A stretch of DNA of 64,000 nucleotides from Halomonas heilongjiangensis (GTDB lineage: Bacteria; Pseudomonadota; Gammaproteobacteria; Pseudomonadales; Halomonadaceae), in contig NZ_PNRE01000047.1 of the NCBI RefSeq assembly GCF_002879645.1, forward strand, positions 1 to 64,000, in the 5' to 3' direction. Both the position numbers and the translations under genes were made by a program. The notes beneath the pieces were generated by a model. That model saw nothing but the letters and a program-made list of their open reading frames with translations, was not told where the DNA came from and did no database searches. This document shows positions 8,925 to 17,948 of the stretch, one piece after another. How positions within the stretch are numbered: position 1 is the first letter of the stretch; the number at the start of each line of letters is the position of its first letter.

Positions 8925-11270
8925 CTACGCCGGATCCGGCGAACCGCCGCGGGCGCTGGTGTCGCCTTCGGGATCGGCCACGCCGGCCTCGCCGGGGCGG
9001 CGGCCACTGGCGTCGTGGTCGTCCCCCTCGGGTTCCGCCCCGTCCGGGCGCCCGCTACCGCGGCCCTCCATGCTGACGCTGAGCCGCGGGATGCCGAGGT
9101 CGAGCCCCTGCGCCTCCATGCGCTGCTTGAGCAGCAGGTTGAAGGCACGGGCCACGTCCCACTGCATCACCGGGGCGGTGCGCAGCCGCATGCGCAGGAC
9201 GGCACCGCCCTCGTCGAAGCGCTCGATCCCCTGCAGCTCCAGCGGCGACCAGATATGGTGGCGCATCATCGGGTCCTGGCGCAGCTCGTCGGCCACCTCC
9301 CGCACCATGGCGATGACATCGTCGACCCGCATGCCGTGGGGCACGCGGACCCGCATCAGGGCGATGCCGAACTGCCGCGACATGTTGTGGATCGACTGGA
9401 TCTGGCTGAAGGTGATGATGTGCACGATGCCGTCCATGTCGCGCAGCCGCACGGTCCGCAGGGTCAGCCCCTCGACGCTGCCCATGTGACCATTGATGGT
9501 AACGAAGTCGTCGATGGCCAGGGAATCCTCGATGAGGATGAAGATGCCGGTGATCAGGTCCTGCACCAGGGTCTGGGCGCCGAAGCCGAGGGCCAGGCCG
9601 ATCACCCCGGCGCCGGCCAGCAGCGGGGTGACGTTGACCCCCAGGTTGGCCAGGCCGACGATGGCGGCGATGATCACGATGGTGGCGAAGATCACGTTGC
9701 GGATCATCGGCGTGATGGTCTGGGCACGGGCCTGGTTGACCCGCCGCCCGCGGGAGCGCGCCGAGGAGATCAGCGCCCGCTGGATGGCGGTGTCGGCGAA
9801 GATCCACACCAGCCAGGCCAGCAGCACGGTGAAACCGATTCCCAGCAGCGCCTGCCCGATGCGAGCGCTGGCCACCCCCTGCTGACCGAGCCCGATCAGC
9901 GAACCGCCCCACACCTGCAGCGACAGCTCGGCGAAGGCGATCCACGCCAGCACATGGGAGAGCGCGTAGCCGAAGCGCTCGAGCCGCTTGCGGTACTCGC
10001 TGACGCGACGCCGGCGCGCGGCACGCTCTGACTGCCGCCGCAACAGCCCGGTCACCACCAGGGTCAGCACCAGCAGCGCCGCGGTGATGATCGAGCGGGC
10101 CAGGGCCGTGCCCACATCGCCCACGGTGACGAAGATCGCCACCAGGGACGCCCCCACCATCAGCAGTGCCGGCACGTGCCAGAGCCCGCCCACGACCCTG
10201 ACCACCTCGGCCGAGCCGCCGCTGTCACGCCGCTGGCGGTAGGGGCGGTTGCGGATCAGGTGCTTGATCGGCCGCTGGAACTTGAAGATGAAGCGCCCGC
10301 TGAGCAACGCCGCCAACATGTTGGCCAGCACCGACATCAGGCCGGCCAGTTCGTCGCCGAGCAACGCCACCAGCCGCGACGAGTTGAAGGCATCGCCGAG
10401 GGCGATCAGCGCACCGATCATGAACAGCCGGCGCAGGCCGTGCTGCTGGAGAATCTGCACGGCGACGAAGCGGTGGCCACGGGTGAACACCGAGATCACC
10501 GTCTCCACCACGACCGAGAGGGTGCGCCCGCATAGCGCCACATAGGCCACCACCAGCACCATGGCACGGCCGGGACTGGCCGGTACCAGTTGGGCGATGC
10601 CGAGCACCAGGGCGAAGGCCAGTGCCCAGGGCAGCATGCGGCGCAGGAAGTGCACCGCCAGCAACCGGGCACGGGGCTCCCGCGGCAGATCGAGTGGCCA
10701 GCCCCGTCGCTTCGCCAGCAATCGGCCCAGGGCAATCAGGATCACCAGCAGCCCGACCCAGATGCCCAGCAGCACCGCCCCCTCGATCGCGAAACGCGCC
10801 AGCTCGGCATTGCCGGTCTCGACCACCAGCGCACTGAATGCCTGCCAGCCCTGCTCGAGCTGCTCCCCCCAGTGATCCAGCGGCGAGTCCCCCGCCTCGG
10901 CCTGCTCGCCCAGGTCGCTGATGGTCTCGGCCAGAGCGCCGAGTAGCCCCTGGCGCGAGGGGCCACCGTCCTGCTCGTCGGCCTCGCCGTGGGCCGCCTG
11001 CAGGTCGCGCAGGCTCTCCAGCAGCTCGCCGCGGCGCCGCTCGTCCTCCAGGGTGGCGATCACCCGCTCGAGGGACGCCTGGAAGGCCTCGGGGTCGTGG
11101 GCCTCGCTCGACTCCTCGCCCTCCAGCAACCCGGACAACCCCAACGGCTGTGCCTGAACCGGCAATGCCAGGCACAGCATCGCCAGCACCAGCAGCCACC
11201 ACGGCAGCCATCGCGCCGCCAGCGCGGAGCATGGGGAAGGCATCGGGCCGGTCGGCGGGCTGGGCAACAT
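8925..11270 (-). CDS. Large MscS-family mechanosensitive ion channel
   Basis: About 781 residues from ATG 11270, which has GGAG seven bases upstream. An N-terminal signal peptide (about 1-40, ending LPVQAQP) leads to a periplasmic Glu/Asp-rich helical domain (45-160). Many transmembrane segments follow (about 160-550), then the MscS pore helix and beta domain: LANLGVNVTPLLAGAGVIGLALGF followed by GAQTLVQDLITGIFILIEDS, and the FVTINGHMGSVEGLTLRTVRLRD beta domain. The C-terminus is a Gly/Asp-rich tail. It should release solutes on hypo-osmotic shock, which fits a halotolerant host. The size matches the long MscK/YbiO/YjeP-like class; I cannot assign which. Confidence 0.88.
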   Translation of the reverse strand: MLPSPPTGPMPSPCSALAARWLPWWLLVLAMLCLALPVQAQPLGLSGLLEGEESSEAHDPEAFQASLERVIATLEDERRRGELLESLRDLQAAHGEADEQDGGPSRQGLLGALAETISDLGEQAEAGDSPLDHWGEQLEQGWQAFSALVVETGNAELARFAIEGAVLLGIWVGLLVILIALGRLLAKRRGWPLDLPREPRARLLAVHFLRRMLPWALAFALVLGIAQLVPASPGRAMVLVVAYVALCGRTLSVVVETVISVFTRGHRFVAVQILQQHGLRRLFMIGALIALGDAFNSSRLVALLGDELAGLMSVLANMLAALLSGRFIFKFQRPIKHLIRNRPYRQRRDSGGSAEVVRVVGGLWHVPALLMVGASLVAIFVTVGDVGTALARSIITAALLVLTLVVTGLLRRQSERAARRRRVSEYRKRLERFGYALSHVLAWIAFAELSLQVWGGSLIGLGQQGVASARIGQALLGIGFTVLLAWLVWIFADTAIQRALISSARSRGRRVNQARAQTITPMIRNVIFATIVIIAAIVGLANLGVNVTPLLAGAGVIGLALGFGAQTLVQDLITGIFILIEDSLAIDDFVTINGHMGSVEGLTLRTVRLRDMDGIVHIITFSQIQSIHNMSRQFGIALMRVRVPHGMRVDDVIAMVREVADELRQDPMMRHHIWSPLELQGIERFDEGGAVLRMRLRTAPVMQWDVARAFNLLLKQRMEAQGLDLGIPRLSVSMEGRGSGRPDGAEPEGDDHDASGRRPGEAGVADPEGDTSARGGSPDPA

Positions 11271-11337
11271 CTCGTCTCCGTCTCGGTCGAGGCAGTCTCC
11301 ACGGGGGGCTCTCCTGAATCCCGCGGGCAGTATGCTA

Positions 11338-11479
11338 GGCTTTGTCCGAAAACTGCCTGCGCTCGCCCATACAGCGTTAAAAATCAGCTTAAAATGCTCA
11401 TTTACACCCACGTAAACTCCGCTTTTTCGCTGATTTTTGCCTTGTCTGGCCATCGCTCGCCGACTTTTCGGACAAAGCC
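11338..11479. repeat. 142-bp palindromic element with perfect 15-bp terminal inverted repeats
   Basis: Perfect inverted repeats GGCTTTGTCCGAAAA (11338-11352) and TTTTCGGACAAAGCC (11465-11479) bound the element. Inside are a second pair, AAAAATCAGC (11379-11388) and GCTGATTTTT (11429-11438), and a central TTTAC/GTAAA stem (11401-11405, 11412-11416). The whole can fold into one long imperfect hairpin. It carries no frame of its own. It sits between two genes, upstream of both the channel gene (minus) and the amidoligase gene (plus). It looks like a dispersed MITE or REP-type element. Confidence 0.75.
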
Positions 11480-11522
11480 CAGGCTCCGCAAGAACCCCTC
11501 ATGTCACGCACAGGATGCCGTC

Positions 11523-12530
11523 ATGATGCCGATACCGCCACCCGAGCCCCGCAATGCCGCAGGCGAGACCCGGCGCGTCGGCGTGGAGATCGAGTTCGCC
11601 GGCCTCCCCCCGCGGGACACCGCCGAGCTGGTCCGGCAGCTGTTCGGTGGCGAGATCGTGACGGTCAGCGCCCATCGCCTCAAGGTCCAGCAGACCCGAT
11701 GGGGCGATTTCATCATCGAGCTCGACACCCAGTACGCCCACCCCGACGACGAAGTGCTCAGCACCGGACCGAAGGACGACACCGAGTGGGAGCGCCAGCG
11801 CCATCAGATGCGCGTCGACTTCCACACCCGCACCCGGGAGTTGATCGGTGACGTGGTCACCGGCCTGGTGCCGACCGAGATCATCTGCCCACCGGTCCCC
11901 TGGGATGAACTCGACGCCCTCGACGCCCTGTTCGAGGCGCTGCGGGGACACGGCGCCAAGGGCACCGATGCCAGTCTGCTCTACGGCTTCGGCCTGCACC
12001 TCAACCCGGAGGTGCCGCGCCTGGAGGTGGCCACGCTCCTCGCCCACCTGCGCGCCTACCTGTTGACCGCCGAGTGGTTGCGCGAGCAGATCGACATCGA
12101 CATCACCCGGGAGGTGCTGCCCCATGCCAACCCCTTCCCCAAGCCCTATGCGCTCAAGGTGCTCGCCCCGGACTATGCCCCGGACGTCGACACCCTGATC
12201 GGCGACTACCTGGAGTACAACCCGACCCGCAACCGGGAGCTGGACATGTTCCCGCTGTTCGCCTGCCTGCGACAGGACTACCCCCACCCGCTGTTCACCC
12301 ACCGCCTGGTCAAGCCACGCCCGACCTTCCACTACCGGCTGCCCAATGCCCAGCTCTCCGAGCCCGGCTGGGGCTCGGTGGTGGAATGGAATCGCTGGGT
12401 GGAGGTCGAGTGGCTGGCCGCCGATCCGCAGCGGCTGGCCGAACGGGCCACCGCCTTCGTGGTCAAGCACACCCGGTCGCCGATGGCCCGCTGGTTGCGG
12501 AAGCTGCGTGGCTGGATGGGGGAAACGTGA
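11523..12530 (+). CDS. Putative amidoligase (glutamine-synthetase-like COOH-NH2 ligase)
   Basis: A 335-residue protein of the amidoligase family (PF12224 type). The start RRVGVEIEFAGLPP (about 16-29) carries the Glu-x-Glu strand that binds metal/ATP in this superfamily, and GFGLHLNPEVP near 160 and EYNPTRNRELDMFPLFA near 240 match the later conserved segments. The family is predicted to ligate amines to carboxyl groups of small molecules or peptides. ATG 11523 is followed by another ATG; either may be used. The stop overlaps the GTG of the next gene, a class-I amidotransferase, and this two-gene pairing recurs for this family. Function in vivo unknown. Confidence 0.8.
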   Translation: MMPIPPPEPRNAAGETRRVGVEIEFAGLPPRDTAELVRQLFGGEIVTVSAHRLKVQQTRWGDFIIELDTQYAHPDDEVLSTGPKDDTEWERQRHQMRVDFHTRTRELIGDVVTGLVPTEIICPPVPWDELDALDALFEALRGHGAKGTDASLLYGFGLHLNPEVPRLEVATLLAHLRAYLLTAEWLREQIDIDITREVLPHANPFPKPYALKVLAPDYAPDVDTLIGDYLEYNPTRNRELDMFPLFACLRQDYPHPLFTHRLVKPRPTFHYRLPNAQLSEPGWGSVVEWNRWVEVEWLAADPQRLAERATAFVVKHTRSPMARWLRKLRGWMGET

Positions 12531-13216
12531 GCCACGATGCCCCGTCCCGCCCGCTGATCGGCATCACCACCTCCGACGACAAGAGCCAGATTGCCTGGCT
12601 CTTCGACTGGTTCGCGGTGTGGCGCCACGGCGGCCGCCCCCAGCGCCTGTCGCCCTCGCGCCCCTGGCCGGGGCACCTCGACGGCCTGATCGTGGGGGGG
12701 GGCGATGACATCCAGACCCACCTCTACGGCGGGGAGGTGCAGCTCGACGTGCGGGTCGACCCCCAGCGCGACGAACTGGAACTCGAGCTGCTCGAGAGCT
12801 TCATTCCCCGGAACACCCCGGTGCTCGGCATCTGCCGCGGCGCCCAGTTGATCAACGTTCACCTGGGCGGCACCCTGGACCCGGACATCTACACCACCCA
12901 CGAAGGCCTCAAGCGACGGCGCACCGTGCTGCCGCGCAAGACCGTGGACATCGTCGGCGACAGCCGGCTGCACCGCATCCTCGGCGTGAGCTGGTGCCGT
13001 ATCAACAGCCTGCACCACCAGGCGGTGCAGCGGGCCGGGCGCGGCATCGAGATCGTCGCCCGTGACCGCGACGGCCTGGTCCAGGGCATCGAGTCCCGCG
13101 ACCACGACTTCCTGATCGGCGTGCAGTGGCATCCGGAGTGGCTGATCTTCAATCGGCCCCAGCAGCGGCTGATCCGCGCCCTGGTCGAGGCCGCCGGCCG
13201 TTCCCGCCACCAATGA
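12527..13216 (+). CDS. Class-I glutamine amidotransferase-like / gamma-glutamyl hydrolase-type protein
   Basis: A 229-residue protein starting at a GTG that overlaps the amidoligase stop (GTGA). The nucleophile elbow GICRGAQLINV (Cys near 104) and the GVQWHPEW motif near 201-208 (catalytic His and Glu) identify the peptidase C26 / PuuD-like fold. It could hydrolyse gamma-glutamyl amides, releasing ammonia or cleaving the amidoligase product. The overlap with the amidoligase gene implies a functional pair. Confidence 0.85.
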   Translation: MSHDAPSRPLIGITTSDDKSQIAWLFDWFAVWRHGGRPQRLSPSRPWPGHLDGLIVGGGDDIQTHLYGGEVQLDVRVDPQRDELELELLESFIPRNTPVLGICRGAQLINVHLGGTLDPDIYTTHEGLKRRRTVLPRKTVDIVGDSRLHRILGVSWCRINSLHHQAVQRAGRGIEIVARDRDGLVQGIESRDHDFLIGVQWHPEWLIFNRPQQRLIRALVEAAGRSRHQ

Positions 13217-13218
13217 GA

Positions 13219-13241
13219 ACGGCCACCGCAAGGGTGGCCGT
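13219..13241 (+). terminator. Hairpin at the end of the amidoligase operon
   Basis: ACGGCCACC (13219-13227) pairs with GGTGGCCGT (13233-13241) around a short loop, just after the stop codon. No U-run follows, so it may stabilise the mRNA end or terminate weakly. Confidence 0.45.
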
Positions 13242-13268
13242 CGGGGAGTTACCGCGAGGTTCGCCGTG

Positions 13269-13700
13269 TCAGCTCTCGAGGCTGGCCTCCAGGGTGATCT
13301 CGGCATTCAACAATTTCGACACCGGGCAGCCTGCCTTGGCCTTCTCGGCCGCCTCCTCGAAGGCGGCCCGGTCGGCGCCGGGCATCCGCACCCGGGTCTC
13401 CAGGTGCACGGCGGTGATGCTGAAGCCGTCGTCGCCCTGGTCCAGGGACACCGTCGCCCGAGTATCGATGCTCTCGGCCTCCATCCCGGCCTCGCCCAGG
13501 ATCAGCGACAACGCCATGGAGAAGCAGCTGGCGTGGGCGGCGCCGATCAGCTCCTCGGGGTTGGTACCGGCCTCGCCCTCGAAGCGCTGCCGGAAGTCGT
13601 AGGGGGTCTCCTTGAGCACCCCACTCTCGGTGGATACCGTGCCCTTGCCGTTCTTCAGGCCGCCCTGCCAGCGGGCGGATGCCGTCTTCTTGATGCTCAT
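13269..13700 (-). CDS. OsmC/Ohr-family peroxidase
   Basis: A 143-residue protein with the two redox cysteines in the family context: HASCFSMAL (Cys59) and AGCPVSKLL (Cys125). OsmC-type enzymes reduce organic hydroperoxides using thiols (lipoyl donors). The N-terminus MSIKKTASARWQGGLKNGKG is OsmC-like more than Ohr-like. The ATG at 13700 has a very strong GGAAGGAGAG site; the frame extends 11 codons further without one. It lies next to tpx on the same strand, forming a small peroxide-defence block. Confidence 0.9.
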   Translation of the reverse strand: MSIKKTASARWQGGLKNGKGTVSTESGVLKETPYDFRQRFEGEAGTNPEELIGAAHASCFSMALSLILGEAGMEAESIDTRATVSLDQGDDGFSITAVHLETRVRMPGADRAAFEEAAEKAKAGCPVSKLLNAEITLEASLES

Positions 13701-13749
13701 GAATCGCTCTCCTTCCTTGTCGAAATGGCCCACAAAGTGTAGCCGCCTC

Positions 13750-14250
13750 TCACCCCAGCGCCTGCAGTGCCGCCTCGTAGTCCGGCTCCTGCTTGATCTC
13801 CGGCACCAGTTCGCCGTGGATCACCCGGTCCTGCTCGTCGAGCACCACCACCGCCCGGGCGCAGAGGCCCGACATCACGCCGCTGCACAGGGCGACGCCC
13901 CAGTCCCGATGGAACTCGGGATGCCGGAAGGTGGACAGGGTCTCCACGTTGTCCAGCCCCTCGGCACCGCAGAATCGCTTGGCGGCATAGGGCAGGTCGG
14001 CGGACACCACCAGCACCACGGTAGCATCCATGGCGGAGGCCAGCTCGTTGAACTTGCGCGTCGAGGTGGCGCAGGTGGGCGTGTCGACGCTGGGGATGAT
14101 GTTGAGCACCTTGCGCTTGCCGGCGTAGTCGGCAAGCGTCACGTCGGCCATCTCGATGTTGGTCAGGGTCAGGGGGGGCGCCGCCTGGCCGACGGCCGGA
14201 AAGTCACCGGCCACGTCTACCGGGACGCCGGCGCGGGTTACCTGTGTCAT
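13750..14250 (-). CDS. tpx: Thiol peroxidase (atypical 2-Cys peroxiredoxin)
   Basis: A 166-residue protein, matching the usual Tpx length. The peroxidatic cysteine lies in [15 protein letters not shown] (Cys60) and the resolving cysteine in KRFCGAEG (Cys94), the spacing characteristic of Tpx. It reduces alkyl hydroperoxides and H2O2 with thioredoxin. A GAGGAGTTCGC site precedes the ATG. The downstream gene in the same direction is osmC. Confidence 0.95.
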   Translation of the reverse strand: MTQVTRAGVPVDVAGDFPAVGQAAPPLTLTNIEMADVTLADYAGKRKVLNIIPSVDTPTCATSTRKFNELASAMDATVVLVVSADLPYAAKRFCGAEGLDNVETLSTFRHPEFHRDWGVALCSGVMSGLCARAVVVLDEQDRVIHGELVPEIKQEPDYEAALQALG

Positions 14251-14327
14251 GCGAACTCCTCGTTCATGGCGGGATGAGACATGTCAGGGATGCTGCGCCT
14301 ACAGCCTACCCCAGCGACCGAGGCCGG

Positions 14328-14894
14328 TCAGCCTCGACGCGACACGTCGCGAAGCGCCGCCAGCGACTCGGCGAGCCGGACCCGACCCAGTCGGTGCATC
14401 TCGGCGATATTGCGCTCGGGGATCTGCGCCGGGTCATCGGGGTAGTGGGCCAGCGCCTGCTCCAGGCTCGCCTCGCGCAGCAGGTGCAGCATCGGCCAGG
14501 GCGAACGGTTGGTGAAGTTGCCGGGATCGTCCGGCTCCGCGTCCTCGAAGCAGTAGTCGGGGTGAAAGCTCGCCAGCTGGTAGATCCCCTCATAGCCCTG
14601 CTCGGCCAGCAGCGCCTCGGCGATGGCCAGCAGGTCGAGGTAGTCATCGAAGTCCTCGACACCGCGGGACAGCACCAGCAGGGTGGTCTCGATGCCGGGG
14701 GTCTCGTCGAGCCGCTGGCACTCCTCGATCAGCGTCAGCAGGGCGGCCTCCCAGTCGTCGGCGGCCGCCTCGGCATAGCGGATGGTGCCGCGGGCGAGCT
14801 CGCGGCCGGCGAAGGGGCAGACATCGTGGGCGACCACGAAGGTCTCGACCCAGGCGCGGGTCGCGACGAGAGGGTGGGAATCGGGCGCAGTCAT
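14328..14894 (-). CDS. DUF1415 family protein
   Basis: A 188-residue protein starting MTAPDSHPLVATRAW at ATG 14894. The DUF1415 signature is visible as HDVCPFAGRELARGTIRY near 27-44 and the HPDYCFEDAEPDDPGNFTNRSP segment near 112-132. Conserved in proteobacteria with no assigned reaction; the Cys/His pattern suggests a metal or redox site. Transcribed divergently from the aldo/keto reductase gene. A longer upstream frame to 15146 is antisense to that gene and is not used. Confidence 0.85.
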   Translation of the reverse strand: MTAPDSHPLVATRAWVETFVVAHDVCPFAGRELARGTIRYAEAAADDWEAALLTLIEECQRLDETPGIETTLLVLSRGVEDFDDYLDLLAIAEALLAEQGYEGIYQLASFHPDYCFEDAEPDDPGNFTNRSPWPMLHLLREASLEQALAHYPDDPAQIPERNIAEMHRLGRVRLAESLAALRDVSRRG

Positions 14895-15031
14895 GGCAAG
14901 GCTCGGCAGGGGGAGATCCCCCATGGTCCGCCGCCGGCGCCCGGATTGCAAAGCCGCCTGCCCTGCCGCAGCATGAAGGCTCGAAGGCCTGCACGCCCGG
15001 CTATCCACCAGCGAACCGACGGAGGACCGCC

Positions 15032-15922
15032 ATGGCCGCCGCTCCCCTGCCCCGGGTCCGACTCCCGGCCACCGCCCACGAACCCGCACTCGACCTGTCC
15101 GCCATCGGCCAGGGCACCTGGTACATGGGCGAGGGCCTGGCCCCACGCCGCGACGAGGTGCGTGCCCTGCAGCAGGGGCTCGAGCTCGGCCTGACGCTGA
15201 TCGACACCGCCGAGATGTACGCCGACGGTGGTGCCGAGGAGGTGGTCGGCGAGGCGCTGGCCGGCCGTCGCGACGACGCCTTCCTGGTCTCCAAGGTCTA
15301 CCCCTGGAACGCCGGGCGCGACAGCGCCATCGCCGCCTGCGAGCGCAGCCTCTCGCGGCTCGCGACCGACCACCTCGATCTCTACCTGCTGCACTGGCCC
15401 GGCAGCATCCCGCTCGACGAGACCCTGGAGGCCTTCGAGCGCCTGCGCGAGGCCGGCAAGATCCGCCGCTTCGGCGTCTCCAACTTCGATATCGACGACA
15501 TGGAGGCGCTGACGGGCGTCTCCGGGGGTGGCGACTGCGCCGTGAACCAGGTGCTCTACCACCTGGGCTCGCGGGGCATCGAGCACGCGCTGCGGCCCTG
15601 GCAACGCGAGCATGGCATTCCCACCATGGCCTACTGTCCGCTGGCCCAGGCCGGCGGCCTGCGCCGCGAGCTGCTCACCCATCCCGAGGTGCTGGACGTG
15701 GCCACGGGGCTCGGCGTGACCCCGGCCCAGCTGCTGCTGGCCTGGGCGATCCGCCCGGTCGACGGCCGCCGCGACGTCATCGCCATCCCCAAGGCGGTGC
15801 AGCGCGAACACGTCACGCAGAACGCCGCGGCCCTCACCATCGAGCTCGACGACGCGGCCCTGGCCCGGCTCGACGCGGCCTTTCCGGCGCCGAAGCGAAA
15901 GGTCCCGCTGGATATCGTGTAG
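15032..15922 (+). CDS. Aldo/keto reductase
   Basis: A 296-residue AKR with the (beta/alpha)8 fold. The catalytic tetrad context is visible: LIDTAEMYADGGAEEVVG (Asp and Tyr), VSKVY (Lys), and YLLHWPGSIPLDETL (His). RFGVSNFDIDDME and PTMAYCPLAQAGG also fit. It reduces aldehydes or ketones with NADPH. GGAGGACC lies just before the ATG. The 3' end converges on the endonuclease V gene. Confidence 0.9.
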   Translation: MAAAPLPRVRLPATAHEPALDLSAIGQGTWYMGEGLAPRRDEVRALQQGLELGLTLIDTAEMYADGGAEEVVGEALAGRRDDAFLVSKVYPWNAGRDSAIAACERSLSRLATDHLDLYLLHWPGSIPLDETLEAFERLREAGKIRRFGVSNFDIDDMEALTGVSGGGDCAVNQVLYHLGSRGIEHALRPWQREHGIPTMAYCPLAQAGGLRRELLTHPEVLDVATGLGVTPAQLLLAWAIRPVDGRRDVIAIPKAVQREHVTQNAAALTIELDDAALARLDAAFPAPKRKVPLDIV

Positions 15923-15925
15923 GGG

Positions 15926-16594
15926 TTACTTTCCCCGCCGAGAGGCCAGCCGATCGGCCAGCCGCGTCGGCTCCGGCAGCTTGGTGCGCCCCAGGCAGCG
16001 CACCACCCACTCCAGCGCCGTGGCAAGCGAGATGCGATGCCCCGACGAGACATAGACCGGCTTGACGCCGCTGCGTGAGCGCAGCACCGCACCGATGGTC
16101 TCGTCGCCGTCGACGAGCGGGGTCCAGTCGCCGCGCTCGGGGCCCGGCTCTTTGTGGCGCCCGCAGAGCCGCGACTTGGCCACGCCGATGGTCGGCAGGT
16201 CGAGCCACAGCCCCAGGTGGGCGGCCACCCCCAGGCGGCGCGGATGGGCGATGCCCTGGCCATCGACCATCACCAGTTCGGGCCGCACGGCCAGCGTCTC
16301 GAAGGCCGCCAGCGTCGCCGGCACCTCGCGAAACGACAGCAACCCGGGAATGTAGGGCATGCGGGTCGGTTCCCGGTGCACGCTCTGCTCCACCACCGCC
16401 AGACCGGGCCAGGCAAGCACCACCACCGCGGCGCGGGTGATCTCGCCGTCCTGCTCGAAGCCGATGTCCACCCCGGCGATATGGCGCACCGGCGCGAGGC
16501 GATCCTCGCGCTCCACGCGTCCGGCCAGCTGCTTCTGCAGGGCCATGGCCTGCCGAGGGGCGAGATGCCAGTCGTGCAGTGGTGGCGAAATCAT
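15926..16594 (-). CDS. nfi: Endonuclease V (deoxyinosine 3' endonuclease)
   Basis: A 222-residue protein, the standard length. Conserved blocks: IAGVDIGFE with the first catalytic Asp (residue about 43), YIPGLLSFREVP with the damage-reading PYIP wedge, and VMVDGQGIAHPRRLGVAAHLG with the second metal Asp. GVAKSRLCG and HRISLATALEWV close the family pattern. It nicks DNA near hypoxanthine and other deaminated bases; hypoxanthine damage rises under nitrosative stress, which is relevant in a nitrate-using cell. Confidence 0.94.
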   Translation of the reverse strand: MISPPLHDWHLAPRQAMALQKQLAGRVEREDRLAPVRHIAGVDIGFEQDGEITRAAVVVLAWPGLAVVEQSVHREPTRMPYIPGLLSFREVPATLAAFETLAVRPELVMVDGQGIAHPRRLGVAAHLGLWLDLPTIGVAKSRLCGRHKEPGPERGDWTPLVDGDETIGAVLRSRSGVKPVYVSSGHRISLATALEWVVRCLGRTKLPEPTRLADRLASRRGK

Positions 16595-16673
16595 CGCGGG
16601 TCTCCCTGATGCGTCGTCTCCTGTCGCGTTAGACTACGGGCTTTCCACCGTGACGGACCACCGGGAGACGAGG

Positions 16674-17948
16674 GTGAAGCTGATCCATACCGCCGACTGG
16701 CACCTGGGCCAGAGCTTCCACGGCCAGGAGCGCCACGAGGAGCACCGCGCCTTCCTCACCTGGCTGCTCGACACCCTGGCCGAGCGCCGGGCCGATGTCC
16801 TGCTGGTCGCCGGCGACCTGTTCGACGTGGTCAACCCCTCGCTGCGGGCCCAGGAGCTGCTCTACGAGTTCATCGTCAGCGCCCACGAGCGCCTGCCGCT
16901 GCTCGATATCGTGCTGATCGCCGGCAACCACGACAGCGGCAACCGCATCGAGCTGCCCGCCCCGCTGATGCGCCGCCTGCGCACCCACGCCCTGGGCCGG
17001 GTACGCTGGTGCGACGATGGCAGCCTCGATGCCGAGCACCTGCTGGTGCCGCTCACCGATGCCGAGGGCGAGACCCGCGCCTGGTGCCTGGCGCTGCCCT
17101 TCCTGCGCCCGGCGGAGGTCACCGGCAACGGCATCGCCCGCGAGGTCGCCGACATCGACGGTGACGGCGACGGGGGCAATGACTATGTGGCCGGCATCTC
17201 CCGCGTGCATCGGCAACTGATCGAGGCCGCCCGCCGCCGGCGCACCCCCGGCCAGGCGCTGGTGGCCATGAGCCACGCCCACCTGCACGGGGCGGCGGTC
17301 TCCGAGGACAGCGAGCGGCCCATCGTGATCGGTGGCGAGGAGTCGATCCCCGCCAGCCTGTTCCCCGCCGACATCGCCTATGTGGCGCTGGGCCATCTCC
17401 ACCGCGCCCAGCGGGTCGGCGAGGAGCGGATCCGCTACAGCGGCAGCCCCCTGCCGCTGGATTTCAGCGAGGTCGACTACCCCCACCAGGTGGTAGAGGC
17501 AACCCTCGAGGGCGAAGCCCTCTCTGCCGTGGAAGCGATTCCCGTGCCCCGCCCGGTGGCCATGCAGCGCCTCGGGCCCGCGCCCCTCGAGGCCATCCTC
17601 GCCGAGCTGGAGGCCCTGGCGCACGATCCCGCCCTGCCCCGGGAGCGCTGGCCCTGGCTCGAGGTACGCGTCGACCTCGACGCCCCGGTCCCCGACCTGC
17701 GCGCCCGCGTCGAGGCGGCCCTCGACGGCAAGGCGCTGCGCCTGCTGCGGCTGCAGCGCCGGCTGCCCGAGGTCGCCCGCGAGGCCCGGCCCACCCGAGT
17801 CAACCTGGAGGACCTGGGGCCGCGGCGGCTCTTCGAGCGCACCTGGCAGGACCGCTGGGGCACGCCTCCCGGCCCCGAGATCCTGACCGACTTCGACCAC
17901 CTGCTGCAGGACGTGCTGGACGCTGCGAGCCGGGAGGAGACCCCATGA
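16674..17948 (+). CDS. sbcD: Nuclease SbcCD subunit D
   Basis: A 424-residue Mre11-type phosphoesterase starting at GTG 16674 with a GGGAGACGAGG site; the longer frame upstream is antisense to nfi. Motifs are HTADWHLG (residues 5-12), LVAGDLFDVVNP, IAGNHDSGNR and ALGHLHRAQ, which together coordinate the two Mn ions. With SbcC it cleaves DNA hairpins, cruciforms and protein-blocked ends. The stop overlaps the sbcC ATG. Confidence 0.95.
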   Translation: MKLIHTADWHLGQSFHGQERHEEHRAFLTWLLDTLAERRADVLLVAGDLFDVVNPSLRAQELLYEFIVSAHERLPLLDIVLIAGNHDSGNRIELPAPLMRRLRTHALGRVRWCDDGSLDAEHLLVPLTDAEGETRAWCLALPFLRPAEVTGNGIAREVADIDGDGDGGNDYVAGISRVHRQLIEAARRRRTPGQALVAMSHAHLHGAAVSEDSERPIVIGGEESIPASLFPADIAYVALGHLHRAQRVGEERIRYSGSPLPLDFSEVDYPHQVVEATLEGEALSAVEAIPVPRPVAMQRLGPAPLEAILAELEALAHDPALPRERWPWLEVRVDLDAPVPDLRARVEAALDGKALRLLRLQRRLPEVAREARPTRVNLEDLGPRRLFERTWQDRWGTPPGPEILTDFDHLLQDVLDAASREETP

